From Peribacillus kribbensis DSM 17871 (GTDB taxonomy: Bacteria; Bacillota; Bacilli; Bacillales; DSM-1321), in contig NZ_AUMQ01000034.1 in NCBI RefSeq assembly GCF_000430765.1, forward strand, positions 1-64,000: 64,000 nucleotides of DNA. Reading direction: 5' to 3'. The position numbers and the translations under genes are program-made. Shown in pieces: positions 50,328-59,034 of the stretch (position 1 is its first letter; every line of letters begins with the position of its first letter). The notes beneath the pieces were generated by a model, which saw nothing but the letters and a program-made list of their open reading frames with translations, did not search any database and was not told the origin of the DNA.

Positions 50328-50366
50328 TTGAAACGGTTTAGGAACTTTGATAATCTAAAATCAAAG
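50328..50366 (+). promoter_or_regulatory. Promoter of sodA overlapped by an inverted repeat
   Basis: TTGAAA (50328-50333), 17 bases, TAATCT (50351-50356). An inverted repeat ACTTTGAT (50344-50351)/ATCAAAGT (50359-50366) overlaps the -10 box and the predicted start, so it could be an operator; no known regulator motif is recognised. Confidence 0.55.
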
Positions 50367-50433
50367 TCCTGATTCATGAATGTTGTGCAAAAGGACCCAA
50401 AAAAATATTAGTACATAGAGAGGGGTTTTACTT

Positions 50434-51042
50434 ATGGCTTTTGAATTACCACAGCTTCCTTACGCTTACGATGCATTAGAACCTAGCATTGATAAGGAAA
50501 CCATGAACATCCACCATACTAAGCACCATAACACTTATGTAACAAACTTAAACAATGCACTAGAAGGCAATGAAGAGCTTCTTGGCAAGAGTGTTGAAGA
50601 AGTTATCTCAAATCTTGATGCGGTTCCAGAAAATGTACGCACTGCTGTACGCAACAATGGCGGCGGACATGCCAACCATTCACTTTTCTGGCAGCTTCTT
50701 TCTCCAAATGGCGGCGGTGAGCCGACTGGCGAACTAGCTGAAGCAATCAACAGCAAATTCGGCAGCTTTGAAAACTTCAAAGAAGAGTTTGCAAAAGCAG
50801 CTACAACTCGTTTTGGTTCAGGCTGGGCCTGGCTTGTTGTAAACAACGGCCAGCTTGAAGTAACAAGCACACCAAACCAGGACAACCCATTAATGGAAGG
50901 CAAAACACCTATCCTGGGTCTTGATGTTTGGGAGCACGCTTACTACCTAAATTATCAAAACCGCCGTCCAGAATACATCACTTCATTCTGGAACGTTGTA
51001 AACTGGGAAGAAGTAAACAACCGCTACAGCCAAGCAAAATAA
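50434..51042 (+). CDS. sodA: Manganese superoxide dismutase
   Basis: Converts superoxide to hydrogen peroxide and oxygen. The 202-residue protein has metal ligands His27 ([12 protein letters not shown]), His82 ([11 protein letters not shown]) and the Asp and His of [13 protein letters not shown]. Sequence and length are those of the cytoplasmic MnSOD of Bacilli. Strong codon bias and the GAGAGGGGTTTTAC ribosome site suggest high expression. Confidence 0.98.
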   Translation: MAFELPQLPYAYDALEPSIDKETMNIHHTKHHNTYVTNLNNALEGNEELLGKSVEEVISNLDAVPENVRTAVRNNGGGHANHSLFWQLLSPNGGGEPTGELAEAINSKFGSFENFKEEFAKAATTRFGSGWAWLVVNNGQLEVTSTPNQDNPLMEGKTPILGLDVWEHAYYLNYQNRRPEYITSFWNVVNWEEVNNRYSQAK

Positions 51043-51049
51043 TCCAAAG

Positions 51050-51079
51050 AAAGCCGGCAGAAATGCCGGCTTTTGTTTT
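51050..51079 (+). terminator. Terminator after sodA
   Basis: AAGCCGGCA (51051-51059) pairs with TGCCGGCTT, loop GAAA, followed by TTTTGTTTTT. A weaker hairpin with T run follows at about 51163-51191. Confidence 0.92.
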
Positions 51080-51419
51080 TGAACTCAGTAAGTGCAGGTT
51101 TGTCTCATCGTCCGAATGTCACGACTGGGGGGCTGCTCAAAGCCATGGAGGGCATGCTAGATAAAAAAGTCCGGAATTTCGGATCTTTTTTTGTTTATAA
51201 AGGATAAAAGTATTCCAAGCCAAAGTGAAATCTGCCTCCTCGTGCGCGATGCATTTTTTGGGAGTCCATATCACTCATTTAGTATAATGAGCTTCTAGTT
51301 TCTACCTGAATTGTCGAGAGCTATTTATTATCGCTTAAAAGATGTTTAACTGATGTTTTATACTCTAACCTAATTTATAAACCTGTCTGAGTGGAGTGGA
51401 AGGCGTGTAGACTCCTTGA

Positions 51420-51790
51420 TCTAGCTCCAAGCTGAGACCCTCGAGTCATAAGCCAACCCATCTATGGAGAGAAAAGCACTCCCCACAGCCGGCTCGTCTT
51501 ATGCTTGCACTAAAGCATAAGTGCGACTAAGCTTCTGTCTTCGCTAACGCTCGCCAATCAGCAAGTCTTCTTTATCGGGTCTCTGCCTGCCAATTGGTTT
51601 CTGCTTTATATATATTTCAATCAACATTGAGCTTCAATATCGCATATTTGGCAGGCACCGCTTTCCGCTTTTCTATGCGGGACAAGAAGGACAGGTGAGA
51701 CCCCGCAGGCGAAGCCGAGGAGGCTCACCGCCTGCCCCACGGAAAGCGAAACGCCTGGAACGGAACTCAGAAAGCCATATTTATGCACAG
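51420..51790 (+). repeat. Intergenic composite repeat, locus E
   Basis: This is the fullest copy. Outer stem GAGACCC (51434-51440) pairs with GGGTCTC (51577-51583). CATAAG (51447-51452) pairs with CTTATG (51498-51503), with a smaller hairpin between. An inserted segment begins at 51498 and includes CTTATGCT/AGCATAAG; it matches locus B. Long-range stem TGCCTGCCAA (51584-51593) pairs with TTGGCAGGCA (51648-51657). A second module follows, CGCTTTCCG (51659-51667)/CGGAAAGCG (51740-51748), enclosing GGTGAG/CTCACC. The whole 877-base gap between sodA and yqgE is otherwise gene-free. Confidence 0.85.
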
Positions 51791-51919
51791 TCTTCAAAAG
51801 TACTTTTGAAAACTAGACTTTCTTTGACACAGTAAACACAGGCAATTAAAACTCTGCTTTTTTTACATAATTCTCACCCATTCTCCTTAAACTATCACAG
51901 ACATAAAGGGGAGTTCGAA

Positions 51920-53137
51920 ATGACATTTTTGAAAAAATGGGTGGGAGATGCGGATCTTCCTAAGGATTTAAATTTACTGTTAATGATTGGCGGGCTGTAT
52001 TCCCTAAGCGGAGCTCTGTCTAATACGTTTGTAAATGTCTACTTATGGAAACAGTCAGGAAGATATATCGATTTGGGGATTTACAATTTATCCATAGTGA
52101 TTCTTCAGATTCTCACCTTCATCCTGGCCGGACGATGGGCTAAGAAAATGGATCGGACGATCGTCCTCAGGATGGGTGTCATCTTTTTAGCTCTTTACTA
52201 TCTGGCTGTTCTCATGGTAGGGGAGCATGCCACTTCTTTTTTATTCCTCCTTGGCGGGCTGCTTGGGATTGGCTATGGCTTTTACTGGCTTGCATTTAAT
52301 GTTCTCACATTTGAAATCACAGAACCTCATACAAGGGACTTTTTTAACGGCTTCATGGGCATTATGTCTTCAGCTGGCGGGATGATCGGACCGATCGTTG
52401 CAGGCTTGATCATCTCGAAATTTGCAAAGTTCCATGGATATACCTTCGTATTCGGCCTGTCGCTGGCCCTTTTTTCTCTTGCGGTCCTTTTAAGCTTCTC
52501 ATTAAAGCGCCGGCCGGCAAAGGGCAGATATGTTTTCTTAAGGATCCTGAAGGAGCGCAGCCAGAATGAGAACTGGAGGCTGATTACAACTGCTCATTTT
52601 TTTCAGGGCCTTAGAGAAGGGACATTTGCTTTTGTCATTTCCATATTTGTGTTTGTTTCCACTGGGAGTGAATTGGCACTGGGGACTTATGGATTAATAA
52701 ATTCAGGAATTTCCTTTATTGGGTATTTCCTCGTATCCCGCTACATAAAGAAAAAAAACCGAAAAAAGTCCATCCTGATTGCCGGCATCGGATTATATCT
52801 GGCCATATTTTTATTAATTTTTGATTTGAATTATATCAAGCTGCTCATTTATGCGGCGGTCATTGCTCTTTGTTATCCGCTCCTGCTGGTGCCATTTATC
52901 TCGACTTCGTATGATGTCATAGGGACGGGATGGAAAGCAGCGGAAAATCGAATAGAATACATTGTTGTAAAAGAAATCTTCCTTAATGGGGGCAGGTTGG
53001 CATCCATACTTATCTTTATTGCAGCCATCTCGATTTTTGATGTCAAAGCCAGCCTTCCATGGCTCCTTCTGATCCTTGGAGCAGGCCATTCATGCATTTA
53101 TTTTTTCATCAGGAAAGTCCATTTTAGCGAAGCTTGA
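51920..53137 (+). CDS. yqgE: MFS transporter YqgE
   Basis: A 405-residue membrane protein with 12 predicted segments in two halves and a short central loop (LKRRPAKGRYVFLRILKERS). It is a Major Facilitator Superfamily member like B. subtilis YqgE at the same place; the substrate is unknown. The MFS motif A-like sequence is LAGRWAKKMDRTIVLRMG. AAGGGGAGTTCG is the ribosome site. Confidence 0.85.
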   Translation: MTFLKKWVGDADLPKDLNLLLMIGGLYSLSGALSNTFVNVYLWKQSGRYIDLGIYNLSIVILQILTFILAGRWAKKMDRTIVLRMGVIFLALYYLAVLMVGEHATSFLFLLGGLLGIGYGFYWLAFNVLTFEITEPHTRDFFNGFMGIMSSAGGMIGPIVAGLIISKFAKFHGYTFVFGLSLALFSLAVLLSFSLKRRPAKGRYVFLRILKERSQNENWRLITTAHFFQGLREGTFAFVISIFVFVSTGSELALGTYGLINSGISFIGYFLVSRYIKKKNRKKSILIAGIGLYLAIFLLIFDLNYIKLLIYAAVIALCYPLLLVPFISTSYDVIGTGWKAAENRIEYIVVKEIFLNGGRLASILIFIAAISIFDVKASLPWLLLILGAGHSCIYFFIRKVHFSEA

Positions 53138-53166
53138 GGGGGAATGGGAAAAATCCCCTCTTTTTT
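53136..53166 (+). terminator. Terminator after yqgE
   Basis: GAGGGG(G)A pairs with TCCCCTC (53154-53160), followed by six T residues; the stop codon TGA lies in the 5' arm. Confidence 0.9.
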
Positions 53167-53456
53167 CTATGTCTATATTTGTAGAAATATAAGAGGAACT
53201 TTTATAAAATGGAGAAATAGGTTTTCTTACATATAGCTTTTCCGCATGATAGGCCGTCGTTCATCGACCGCGGTTTTACCATCGGCTGTATGAAGCTTGG
53301 GGGCATCCTTTCGTAAAATGGGGTTCAAAAAGTTAAAGGCTTTTGAAATGAAAAGACAGCAGGATTTACGAAAAGAGCCTTAAAAGAGCCTTGCTGGAGT
53401 TAGTGGCACCGCAGAAATTCCCTGCGGCAATGTTAGAAAAAGGATGTGTGGCTTAG

Positions 53457-55610
53457 TTGAAAAAGGCAGAAAAAAAGAAGACGCATGTTCCTTTTCGGTT
53501 CAATGTTCTTTTTTTCATCGTATTTGTATTATTTTCAGTGCTTATCCTCCGCCTGGGAGTTGTCCAGATCGTTTACGGAGAGAATTATAAGCGCGAGATT
53601 GAGAGAACGGAAGACATTACGGTAAACAATCCAGTACCCAGAGGAAAGATGTTTGACCGCAATGGAAGGGTGATTGTAGACAATAAGCCTTTGAATGCCA
53701 TCACTTATACAAGAAAATCAGGTGCAGATCCAAAAGAGATGATGGATACTGCTGAAAAGCTTGCTAAGCTTATTAAAATGGATACGAGAAAAGTGACGGA
53801 ACGGGACAAGAAGGATTACTGGATTATGAATCATCCTAAAGAAGCACGTGCCAAGGTCACCCAAAAAGAAGAAAAAGAGTATGCAGAAAAGAAACTATCA
53901 GATAAAGAGCTTTATGACTTGGAGCTTTCAAGGATTTCGCAGGCGGAGCTGGGTTCCATTACTCCTCAGCAGCTTAAGATACTGGCAATATACCGGGAAT
54001 TCAGCAGCGGCTATGCCCTGACTCCGCAGGTAGTCAAAAATAAAGGAGTCACGCCGGAGGAATTTGCGGTTGTAAGTGAAAACCTCGAAAAGCTTCCCGG
54101 TGTTGAGACCACCACGGACTGGGACCGCAATTATCCATTTGGATCTCCGCTCCGTACCATCCTGGGCAATGTCACTTCCTCCGAGGAAGGTCTGCCGAGC
54201 GACCAGCTGGATTATTTCCTTGCAAGTGATTATAGCCGGAACGACCGCATAGGAAAGAGTTATATCGAAAAACAATATGAGGATGTACTGCACGGCCAGA
54301 AGGAAAAAATAAAAAATGTAACGGATAAATCAGGAAATGTCATTAAATCCGAAAAGGTTTCAGATGGCCAGCGGGGAAAAGACCTGGTCCTGACCATTGA
54401 CATGGATCTTCAAATGGCTGTAGAGAAGATTATCGAACAAGAATTAAAGGATAAAAAGCAGAATGATCCTGATACCGAGCTCCTTGAACGCGCGTTCGTC
54501 GTAATGATGGACCCGAATACCGGGGAAGTACTGACCATGGCAGGAAAGGATTATCATAAGGATGAAAAAACAGGGAAATACAAGATGGATGACTTTGCCC
54601 TTGGCAATATTTCCACCTCCTATGCGATGGGATCAGCGGTAAAAGGGGCAACCGTCCTAACGGGTTACAAAACCGGTGCGCTTAAGCCCGGACAGATGAT
54701 TCTCGACCAGAGGATGAAGATTAAAGGCACCAAGGATAAAGGCTCCTGGCAGTCCATGGGCATGATCAATGATCTGACAGCACTGAAAAGGTCATCCAAC
54801 GTATATATGTTTAAAACGGCCATTGCCATTGGTAAAGGTCATTATGTTCCCAATCAGCCTTTATCCGTAGATCCAAAGGCATTCACCACAATGAGGGACA
54901 GCTACAGCCAATTTGGATTAGGAGTCCGGACGGGCATCGACCTTCCGAATGAGCAGAACGGGTACAAGGGGAATTCCACATCTCCGGGTCTCCTGCTTGA
55001 CTTAGCAATTGGTCAGTATGATACGTACACACCGCTTCAGCTTGCCCAGTATGTATCAACCATAGCAAATGGGGGCAACCGGATTAAACCAAGAATTGTT
55101 AAAGAAATCAGGGAACCGATCGATAGTGAAGCTGGAAAAATGGGACCTGTTGTGGAAGATATCCAGCCAACCGTACTGAACAGACTTGATCTAAAACCGG
55201 AATGGATCGACCGGGTAAAAGAAGGCTTCCGTGAGGTAATGCAGGACCCAAGCGGTACAGCAGCCTCCAGGTTTATGGATGCTCCTTATAAGCCGGCAGG
55301 TAAAACAGGAACAGCCCAGGCATTTTATGACGGGCCTAGGCGAAGTGAATTTAAAGAGCCGCCTGAGACCATGAATATCACTATGGTAAGCTTTGCTCCT
55401 TATAATAATCCAGAGGTGGCTATTGCAGTGGTTGTGCCATGGGCCTACCAATCTGCCGATGGCCATCATATGAATTTGGATATCGGCCGCAGAGCATTGG
55501 ATGCGTACTTTAAATTAAAGAAAGAACGCGAGAAGGAAGGCACAGCAGTAAATGCTGCTGAGGAAAAGAGAGTCCTCGCCCAAATCACAGGTGGCAAGAA
55601 ATCAGAATAA
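53457..55610 (+). CDS. pbpA: Penicillin-binding protein 2A (class B, elongation)
   Basis: Peptidoglycan transpeptidase of rod-shaped growth. The 717-residue protein has an N-terminal membrane anchor (about 14-38), a dimerisation/pedestal domain and a transpeptidase domain with the active-site Ser in SAVK (MGSAVKGATV near residue 393), SSN (KRSSNVYMF) and KTG (AGKTGTAQAF). A TTG start at 53457 is preferred; AAAAAGGATGTG lies upstream, though at a slightly long distance. A hairpin CCGCAG (53409-53414)/CTGCGG (53422-53427) without T run lies in its leader. Length is close to B. subtilis PbpA. Confidence 0.94.
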   Translation: MKKAEKKKTHVPFRFNVLFFIVFVLFSVLILRLGVVQIVYGENYKREIERTEDITVNNPVPRGKMFDRNGRVIVDNKPLNAITYTRKSGADPKEMMDTAEKLAKLIKMDTRKVTERDKKDYWIMNHPKEARAKVTQKEEKEYAEKKLSDKELYDLELSRISQAELGSITPQQLKILAIYREFSSGYALTPQVVKNKGVTPEEFAVVSENLEKLPGVETTTDWDRNYPFGSPLRTILGNVTSSEEGLPSDQLDYFLASDYSRNDRIGKSYIEKQYEDVLHGQKEKIKNVTDKSGNVIKSEKVSDGQRGKDLVLTIDMDLQMAVEKIIEQELKDKKQNDPDTELLERAFVVMMDPNTGEVLTMAGKDYHKDEKTGKYKMDDFALGNISTSYAMGSAVKGATVLTGYKTGALKPGQMILDQRMKIKGTKDKGSWQSMGMINDLTALKRSSNVYMFKTAIAIGKGHYVPNQPLSVDPKAFTTMRDSYSQFGLGVRTGIDLPNEQNGYKGNSTSPGLLLDLAIGQYDTYTPLQLAQYVSTIANGGNRIKPRIVKEIREPIDSEAGKMGPVVEDIQPTVLNRLDLKPEWIDRVKEGFREVMQDPSGTAASRFMDAPYKPAGKTGTAQAFYDGPRRSEFKEPPETMNITMVSFAPYNNPEVAIAVVVPWAYQSADGHHMNLDIGRRALDAYFKLKKEREKEGTAVNAAEEKRVLAQITGGKKSE

Positions 55611-55687
55611 AATCTTGACATATGGCTTAAGCGTATTGAATGTTGATTAATAAGAATCACATTATAAAAACCATACTAACCGAAATA

Positions 55688-55740
55688 CCGGTTCCATTTC
55701 AGAGTTCTCTGCCAGCTCTGAATGGAGCCGGCTTTTTTTT
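55688..55740 (+). terminator. Terminator after pbpA
   Basis: ACCGGTTCCATTTCAGAG (55688-55704 region) pairs with CTCTGAATGGAGCCGG (55716-55731) with one bulge, followed by eight T residues. Confidence 0.92.
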
Positions 55741-55747
55741 ATTCGGC

Positions 55748-55801
55748 TTTACAAATAATTTACAAAGAGTTTATACACAATTAACGAAAAGACGGTAGAA
55801 T
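55748..55801 (+). promoter_or_regulatory. PhoP-box promoter of pstB-phoU
   Basis: Four hexamers at exact 11-base spacing: TTTACA (55748), TTTACA (55759), TTTATA (55770), TTAACG (55781), then -10 box TAGAAT (55796-55801). The known Pho box in Bacillus is a tandem of TT(A/T/C)ACA repeats with 5-base gaps upstream of the -10. This strongly suggests activation by PhoP under phosphate starvation. Confidence 0.9.
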
Positions 55802-55883
55802 TTGAAGGGTCATGGGGATATAAGTACTAACCCAGACGATTAAAGCCAGAACAAAATGATTCCCTATGGGGAGGAGAATTCAA

Positions 55884-56714
55884 ATGAACGCTGTCTTAAT
55901 CGATAAAACTGGAAAAATAAATAAATCAGCAGAATCCCGGACACCCGATCCACAAGGGAAGACGGCAGTTTATCAAACAAAAGAATTAAATCTATGGTAT
56001 GGAGAAAACCATGCCCTTAAAAACATAAACCTCGATCTATACGAAAATGAAATAACAGCTATTATCGGACCTTCCGGGTGCGGAAAATCTACCTATATCA
56101 AAACCCTGAATCGAATGATTGAATTGGTTCCGGGAGTGAAGACATCAGGAGAAATCTTATATCGAGAAAGAAACATTTTCAATAAATCCTATTATGTAGA
56201 AGAGCTGAGAACAAAGGTAGGAATGGTGTTCCAAAAACCTAATCCTTTCCCGAAGTCCATCTATGAGAATGTAGCATATGGGCCTAAGATCCACGGAATC
56301 CGAGACAAAAAGACACTGGATGAGATTGTGGAAAAAAGCCTTCGCGGTGCTTTCATCTGGGATGAAGTGAAGGATCGATTGAATCAGAGTGCCTACGGAC
56401 TGTCAGGAGGGCAGCAGCAGCGTCTGTGTATTGCCAGATGTCTTGCCATAGAGCCAGATGTCATCCTTATGGATGAGCCTACCTCAGCGCTGGATCCAAT
56501 CTCCACATTGAAGATTGAAGAGCTCGTACAGGAGCTGAAGAAAAAGTTCAGCATCATCATTGTTACACACAATATGCAGCAAGCAGCGAGAATTTCTGAC
56601 AAAACGGCTTTTTTCTTGAATGGAGAAGTGATTGAATTCGCTGAAACTGACAAGATTTTTGCGAATCCTTCAGATAAGAGAACCGAAGATTATATCACAG
56701 GAAGATTTGGCTGA
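55884..56714 (+). CDS. pstB: Phosphate ABC transporter ATP-binding protein PstB
   Basis: ATPase of the high-affinity phosphate importer. The 276-residue protein has Walker A ([19 protein letters not shown]), Q-loop [16 protein letters not shown], signature [16 protein letters not shown], Walker [14 protein letters not shown] and H-loop [17 protein letters not shown] precedes the ATG at 55884. The permease and binding-protein genes pstS, pstC and pstA, which follow pbpA in B. subtilis, are absent here; pstB is the first gene after the Pho-box promoter. Confidence 0.95.
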   Translation: MNAVLIDKTGKINKSAESRTPDPQGKTAVYQTKELNLWYGENHALKNINLDLYENEITAIIGPSGCGKSTYIKTLNRMIELVPGVKTSGEILYRERNIFNKSYYVEELRTKVGMVFQKPNPFPKSIYENVAYGPKIHGIRDKKTLDEIVEKSLRGAFIWDEVKDRLNQSAYGLSGGQQQRLCIARCLAIEPDVILMDEPTSALDPISTLKIEELVQELKKKFSIIIVTHNMQQAARISDKTAFFLNGEVIEFAETDKIFANPSDKRTEDYITGRFG

Positions 56715-56739
56715 TCAATATCAGTGTGGGGGGATAATA

Positions 56740-57390
56740 ATGGCTGTCCGGGAAAAGTTTGAGATAGAGTTATTAGAATTGAAAAATAAACTGATCAAGC
56801 TCGGCTTACAGACGTCAGCGGCGCTCACAGCGTCCTTTGGCGCTCTGGAACAGCAGGATTTTGATCTTGCCCTTGAAATCATTGAGGAAGATGTCAAGAT
56901 CAATCTGCTTGAGGAAGAAATCAATGATTTTGCCATACTCTTAATAGCGAAGCAGCAGCCGGTAGCCAGTGATCTTAGAAGGATTATCTCTGCGATAAAA
57001 ATAGCGGCGGATCTTGAAAGAATGGCTGATTTTGCAGTGAATATCGCGAAATCCACCATACGGATCGGCAAGGAACCGTTTATTAAGCCGCTCATCCATT
57101 TAAAACAGATGCATGGACTGACCATTGAGATGATCGATTTATCCATCCAGGCATTTGATAAAGAAGATATCGTACTGGCGAAGGAAGTCAGTGAAATGGA
57201 TGATGAAGTAGACAGCTTGTATGGGGAAGCCATCAAGAGTCTGCTGGAGCGTGCGAATGAAAATATGGCACAGGTTACTCAGCTTACTTTCATTGCCCGT
57301 TATCTTGAAAGGACCGCCGACCATGCGACCAATATTGCGGAAAATATTTTCTATATGGTCAAAGGAAGACATTATGATTTAAATGAATAA
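56740..57390 (+). CDS. phoU: Phosphate signalling complex protein PhoU
   Basis: Negative regulator of Pho signalling and phosphate uptake. The 216-residue protein has two three-helix PhoU repeats, with the metal-binding motifs EEEINDFAILLIAKQQPVAS-DLR near residue 55 and ERTADHATNIAENIFYMVKG near 185. GTGGGGGGATAATA precedes the ATG at 56740. It is 25 bases downstream of pstB and shares its Pho-box promoter. Confidence 0.95.
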   Translation: MAVREKFEIELLELKNKLIKLGLQTSAALTASFGALEQQDFDLALEIIEEDVKINLLEEEINDFAILLIAKQQPVASDLRRIISAIKIAADLERMADFAVNIAKSTIRIGKEPFIKPLIHLKQMHGLTIEMIDLSIQAFDKEDIVLAKEVSEMDDEVDSLYGEAIKSLLERANENMAQVTQLTFIARYLERTADHATNIAENIFYMVKGRHYDLNE

Positions 57391-57396
57391 TCCATG

Positions 57397-57428
57397 AAAA
57401 AGGAGCATGCCCCGGGCTGCTCCTTTTT
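57397..57428. terminator. Terminator between convergent phoU and the yqzC-like gene
   Basis: AAAAAGGAGC (57397-57406 region) pairs with GCTCCTTTTT (57419-57428), with CCCGGG in the loop; both directions have a T run. Confidence 0.92.
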
Positions 57429-57478
57429 CGTTGAAAAGCCAGACGGTTCAGCTTCTGGCTTGTTTCTTTCTCATCCTA

Positions 57479-57919
57479 TTATGAATCTTTTGCGAGTGTG
57501 CTCCCGATCTGGGCAAGTGTCATGCTGCTTGTTAACACATAGGTTCCAAGCTGGATTTTTTCATTTAAGTGATGCTTATCCATGTAGGTCACCAGCTCGT
57601 TCTTGTCTTTTAGGATGCCTTTTTGCTGCAGGAGATCGGCAATCTGTCCGGATGTCATTCCCTGCTTCACCTCAAGGGTATAGGAGAGAGGAGCTGATTT
57701 GGCAGAATCCGCAGAATTCTGGACCTCCTGCTTTTCTTTGATGGGAGGTGTGTTCTTTATGGATGCTTCTTCCTTTTTGGCAGGCTGGGTATAAACGGCT
57801 GAAACCTTTGGCTTGGAAGTTTTCTGCTTTTCCGGCTCAAAGAAGAAATGATAGACAGACAAAATGGCGGCAGCCATGAAAATTCCGGCTGCAAACGTTT
57901 GTAGTACATTCCGGCTCAT
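57479..57919 (-). CDS. Membrane-anchored MltG-like (YceG N-terminal) protein, probably YqzC
   Basis: A 146-residue protein with an N-terminal membrane segment (NVLQTFAAGIFMAAAILSVY), a Lys/Pro/Glu-rich linker (about 35-75) and a small C-terminal domain (LEVKQGMTSGQIADLLQQKG to TYVLTSSMTLAQIGSTLAK) like the LysM-like N-terminal module of endolytic transglycosylase MltG, but without any catalytic domain. Position after the pst genes matches B. subtilis yqzC. The start overlaps the end of the next minus-strand gene by 4 bases, so the two form an operon. Confidence 0.7.
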   Translation of the reverse strand: MSRNVLQTFAAGIFMAAAILSVYHFFFEPEKQKTSKPKVSAVYTQPAKKEEASIKNTPPIKEKQEVQNSADSAKSAPLSYTLEVKQGMTSGQIADLLQQKGILKDKNELVTYMDKHHLNEKIQLGTYVLTSSMTLAQIGSTLAKDS

Positions 57920-58302
57920 ACCCGCTCTCCTTTTTCCCGGGCTGATTCAATGATGACGAGAATCTCTTCCCGGGGCAGTGTGGACTGACTGGAAATCTGT
58001 TCAATCGATAATCCCTGTTTTGAAAGGGAAAGCACCTGATTTCTTATAATTTCATTAACCTGTCCCTTCCCGCCAGCTGTCCCTGCAGGCTTCTTCATTA
58101 AGATGGGAGAAGAGGGGCCCTGGATAAGCAGCTCTTCCTCCAATATGGACAGTCTCTTTTTAAGCTGATAGATATCCTGCATATAAGAAAGAGATAAAGT
58201 ATCTATTTCCTTCTCCAATTCTTTGACCCGATCTTTTTTGAAAAAGGAGAGCAGGAAAATCACCGCTGATAGGATCAGTAAAATTACTATTATCATTTCC
58301 AT
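57916..58302 (-). CDS. Small membrane protein with coiled coil and helix-turn-helix-like end, probably YqzD
   Basis: The 128-residue protein has an N-terminal membrane segment (IIVILLILSAVIFLLSFF), a coiled coil (about 25-60, KELEKEIDTLSLSYMQDIYQ) and a C-terminal helical piece (VLSLSKQGLSIEQISSQSTL) that looks like a DNA-binding or adaptor helix pair. Function unknown. It is cotranscribed with the MltG-like gene; the pair matches the position of yqzD-yqzC. Confidence 0.7.
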   Translation of the reverse strand: MEMIIVILLILSAVIFLLSFFKKDRVKELEKEIDTLSLSYMQDIYQLKKRLSILEEELLIQGPSSPILMKKPAGTAGGKGQVNEIIRNQVLSLSKQGLSIEQISSQSTLPREEILVIIESAREKGERV

Positions 58303-58434
58303 GTAATCACCCCAGATGAACGTCTTCCTTCATATCATACAAGAAAAAAGTGCTGTTGTGGAAAAACTATATACATATATCGACATTTTTTGATATTTAT
58401 TAATAATCGTCCAATTTGTGAGTTGCAGATTTAG

Positions 58435-59034
58435 GTGTTACGATGGGGGAAAAGATACTTGGAAAGACTGTACGTGAAGAATGTAAGAGCCAGTCTCATT
58501 CTTTTAAGAAAGTGTGATGAAATGGAACAGCCGGCACTAACAAAAAAAGGTGCAGCCCCGGGGTATGGAGACTTTATTGCTGTCTATCTTCAAAATAAGG
58601 AAACAGTCCTTGTAATCTGGAGAATCAGCAGGCTTAAACGTGTATCCTTGTCTTACAGTATGGATACAGCAGAAAGTGAGTTGAAGCCATATCTGAGGAT
58701 TTATGATGCAGAGGGGGCTGATAACCCTATCCACACCCGCAGATTCCTTGAAACAGCCATTAAGTGGGATCAAGGATATTGGAAGTTGACGGGTCTGCTC
58801 CCGGGACGGACATATATAGCAGATTTAGGCTGCAAGGAAGATACTCTGGGATTTGTTCCTTTAATACGATCTGCCCCTTTTCATTTCCCGGAAAATGTTG
58901 ATTATATAGAGAGTATAATAGAATCCGCTTGGCGGGAGGACGGGCCGGAATCAGGTCTTGATTGGAAGGACTATGTGAGCACCTACAGTCTTTATGAGCC
59001 TGATCGGGAACAAGGAGAGAAAGAGAATTGCTGA
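58435..59034 (+). CDS. DUF4912 domain protein
   Basis: The 199-residue protein has the DUF4912 pattern: APGYGDFIAVYLQNKETVLV-IW-RIS near residue 42-70, then LKPYLRIYD, WKLTGLLPGRTYIADLGC. The fold is thought to be Ig- or carbohydrate-module-like; the function is unknown. Possible starts are GTG 58435, GTG 58474 or ATG 58522 (with GAAAGTGTGATGAA), and none stands out. It overlaps the next gene, a GH57-like/glycosyltransferase fusion, by 7 bases, so both are probably in one operon. Confidence 0.75.
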   Translation: MLRWGKRYLERLYVKNVRASLILLRKCDEMEQPALTKKGAAPGYGDFIAVYLQNKETVLVIWRISRLKRVSLSYSMDTAESELKPYLRIYDAEGADNPIHTRRFLETAIKWDQGYWKLTGLLPGRTYIADLGCKEDTLGFVPLIRSAPFHFPENVDYIESIIESAWREDGPESGLDWKDYVSTYSLYEPDREQGEKENC

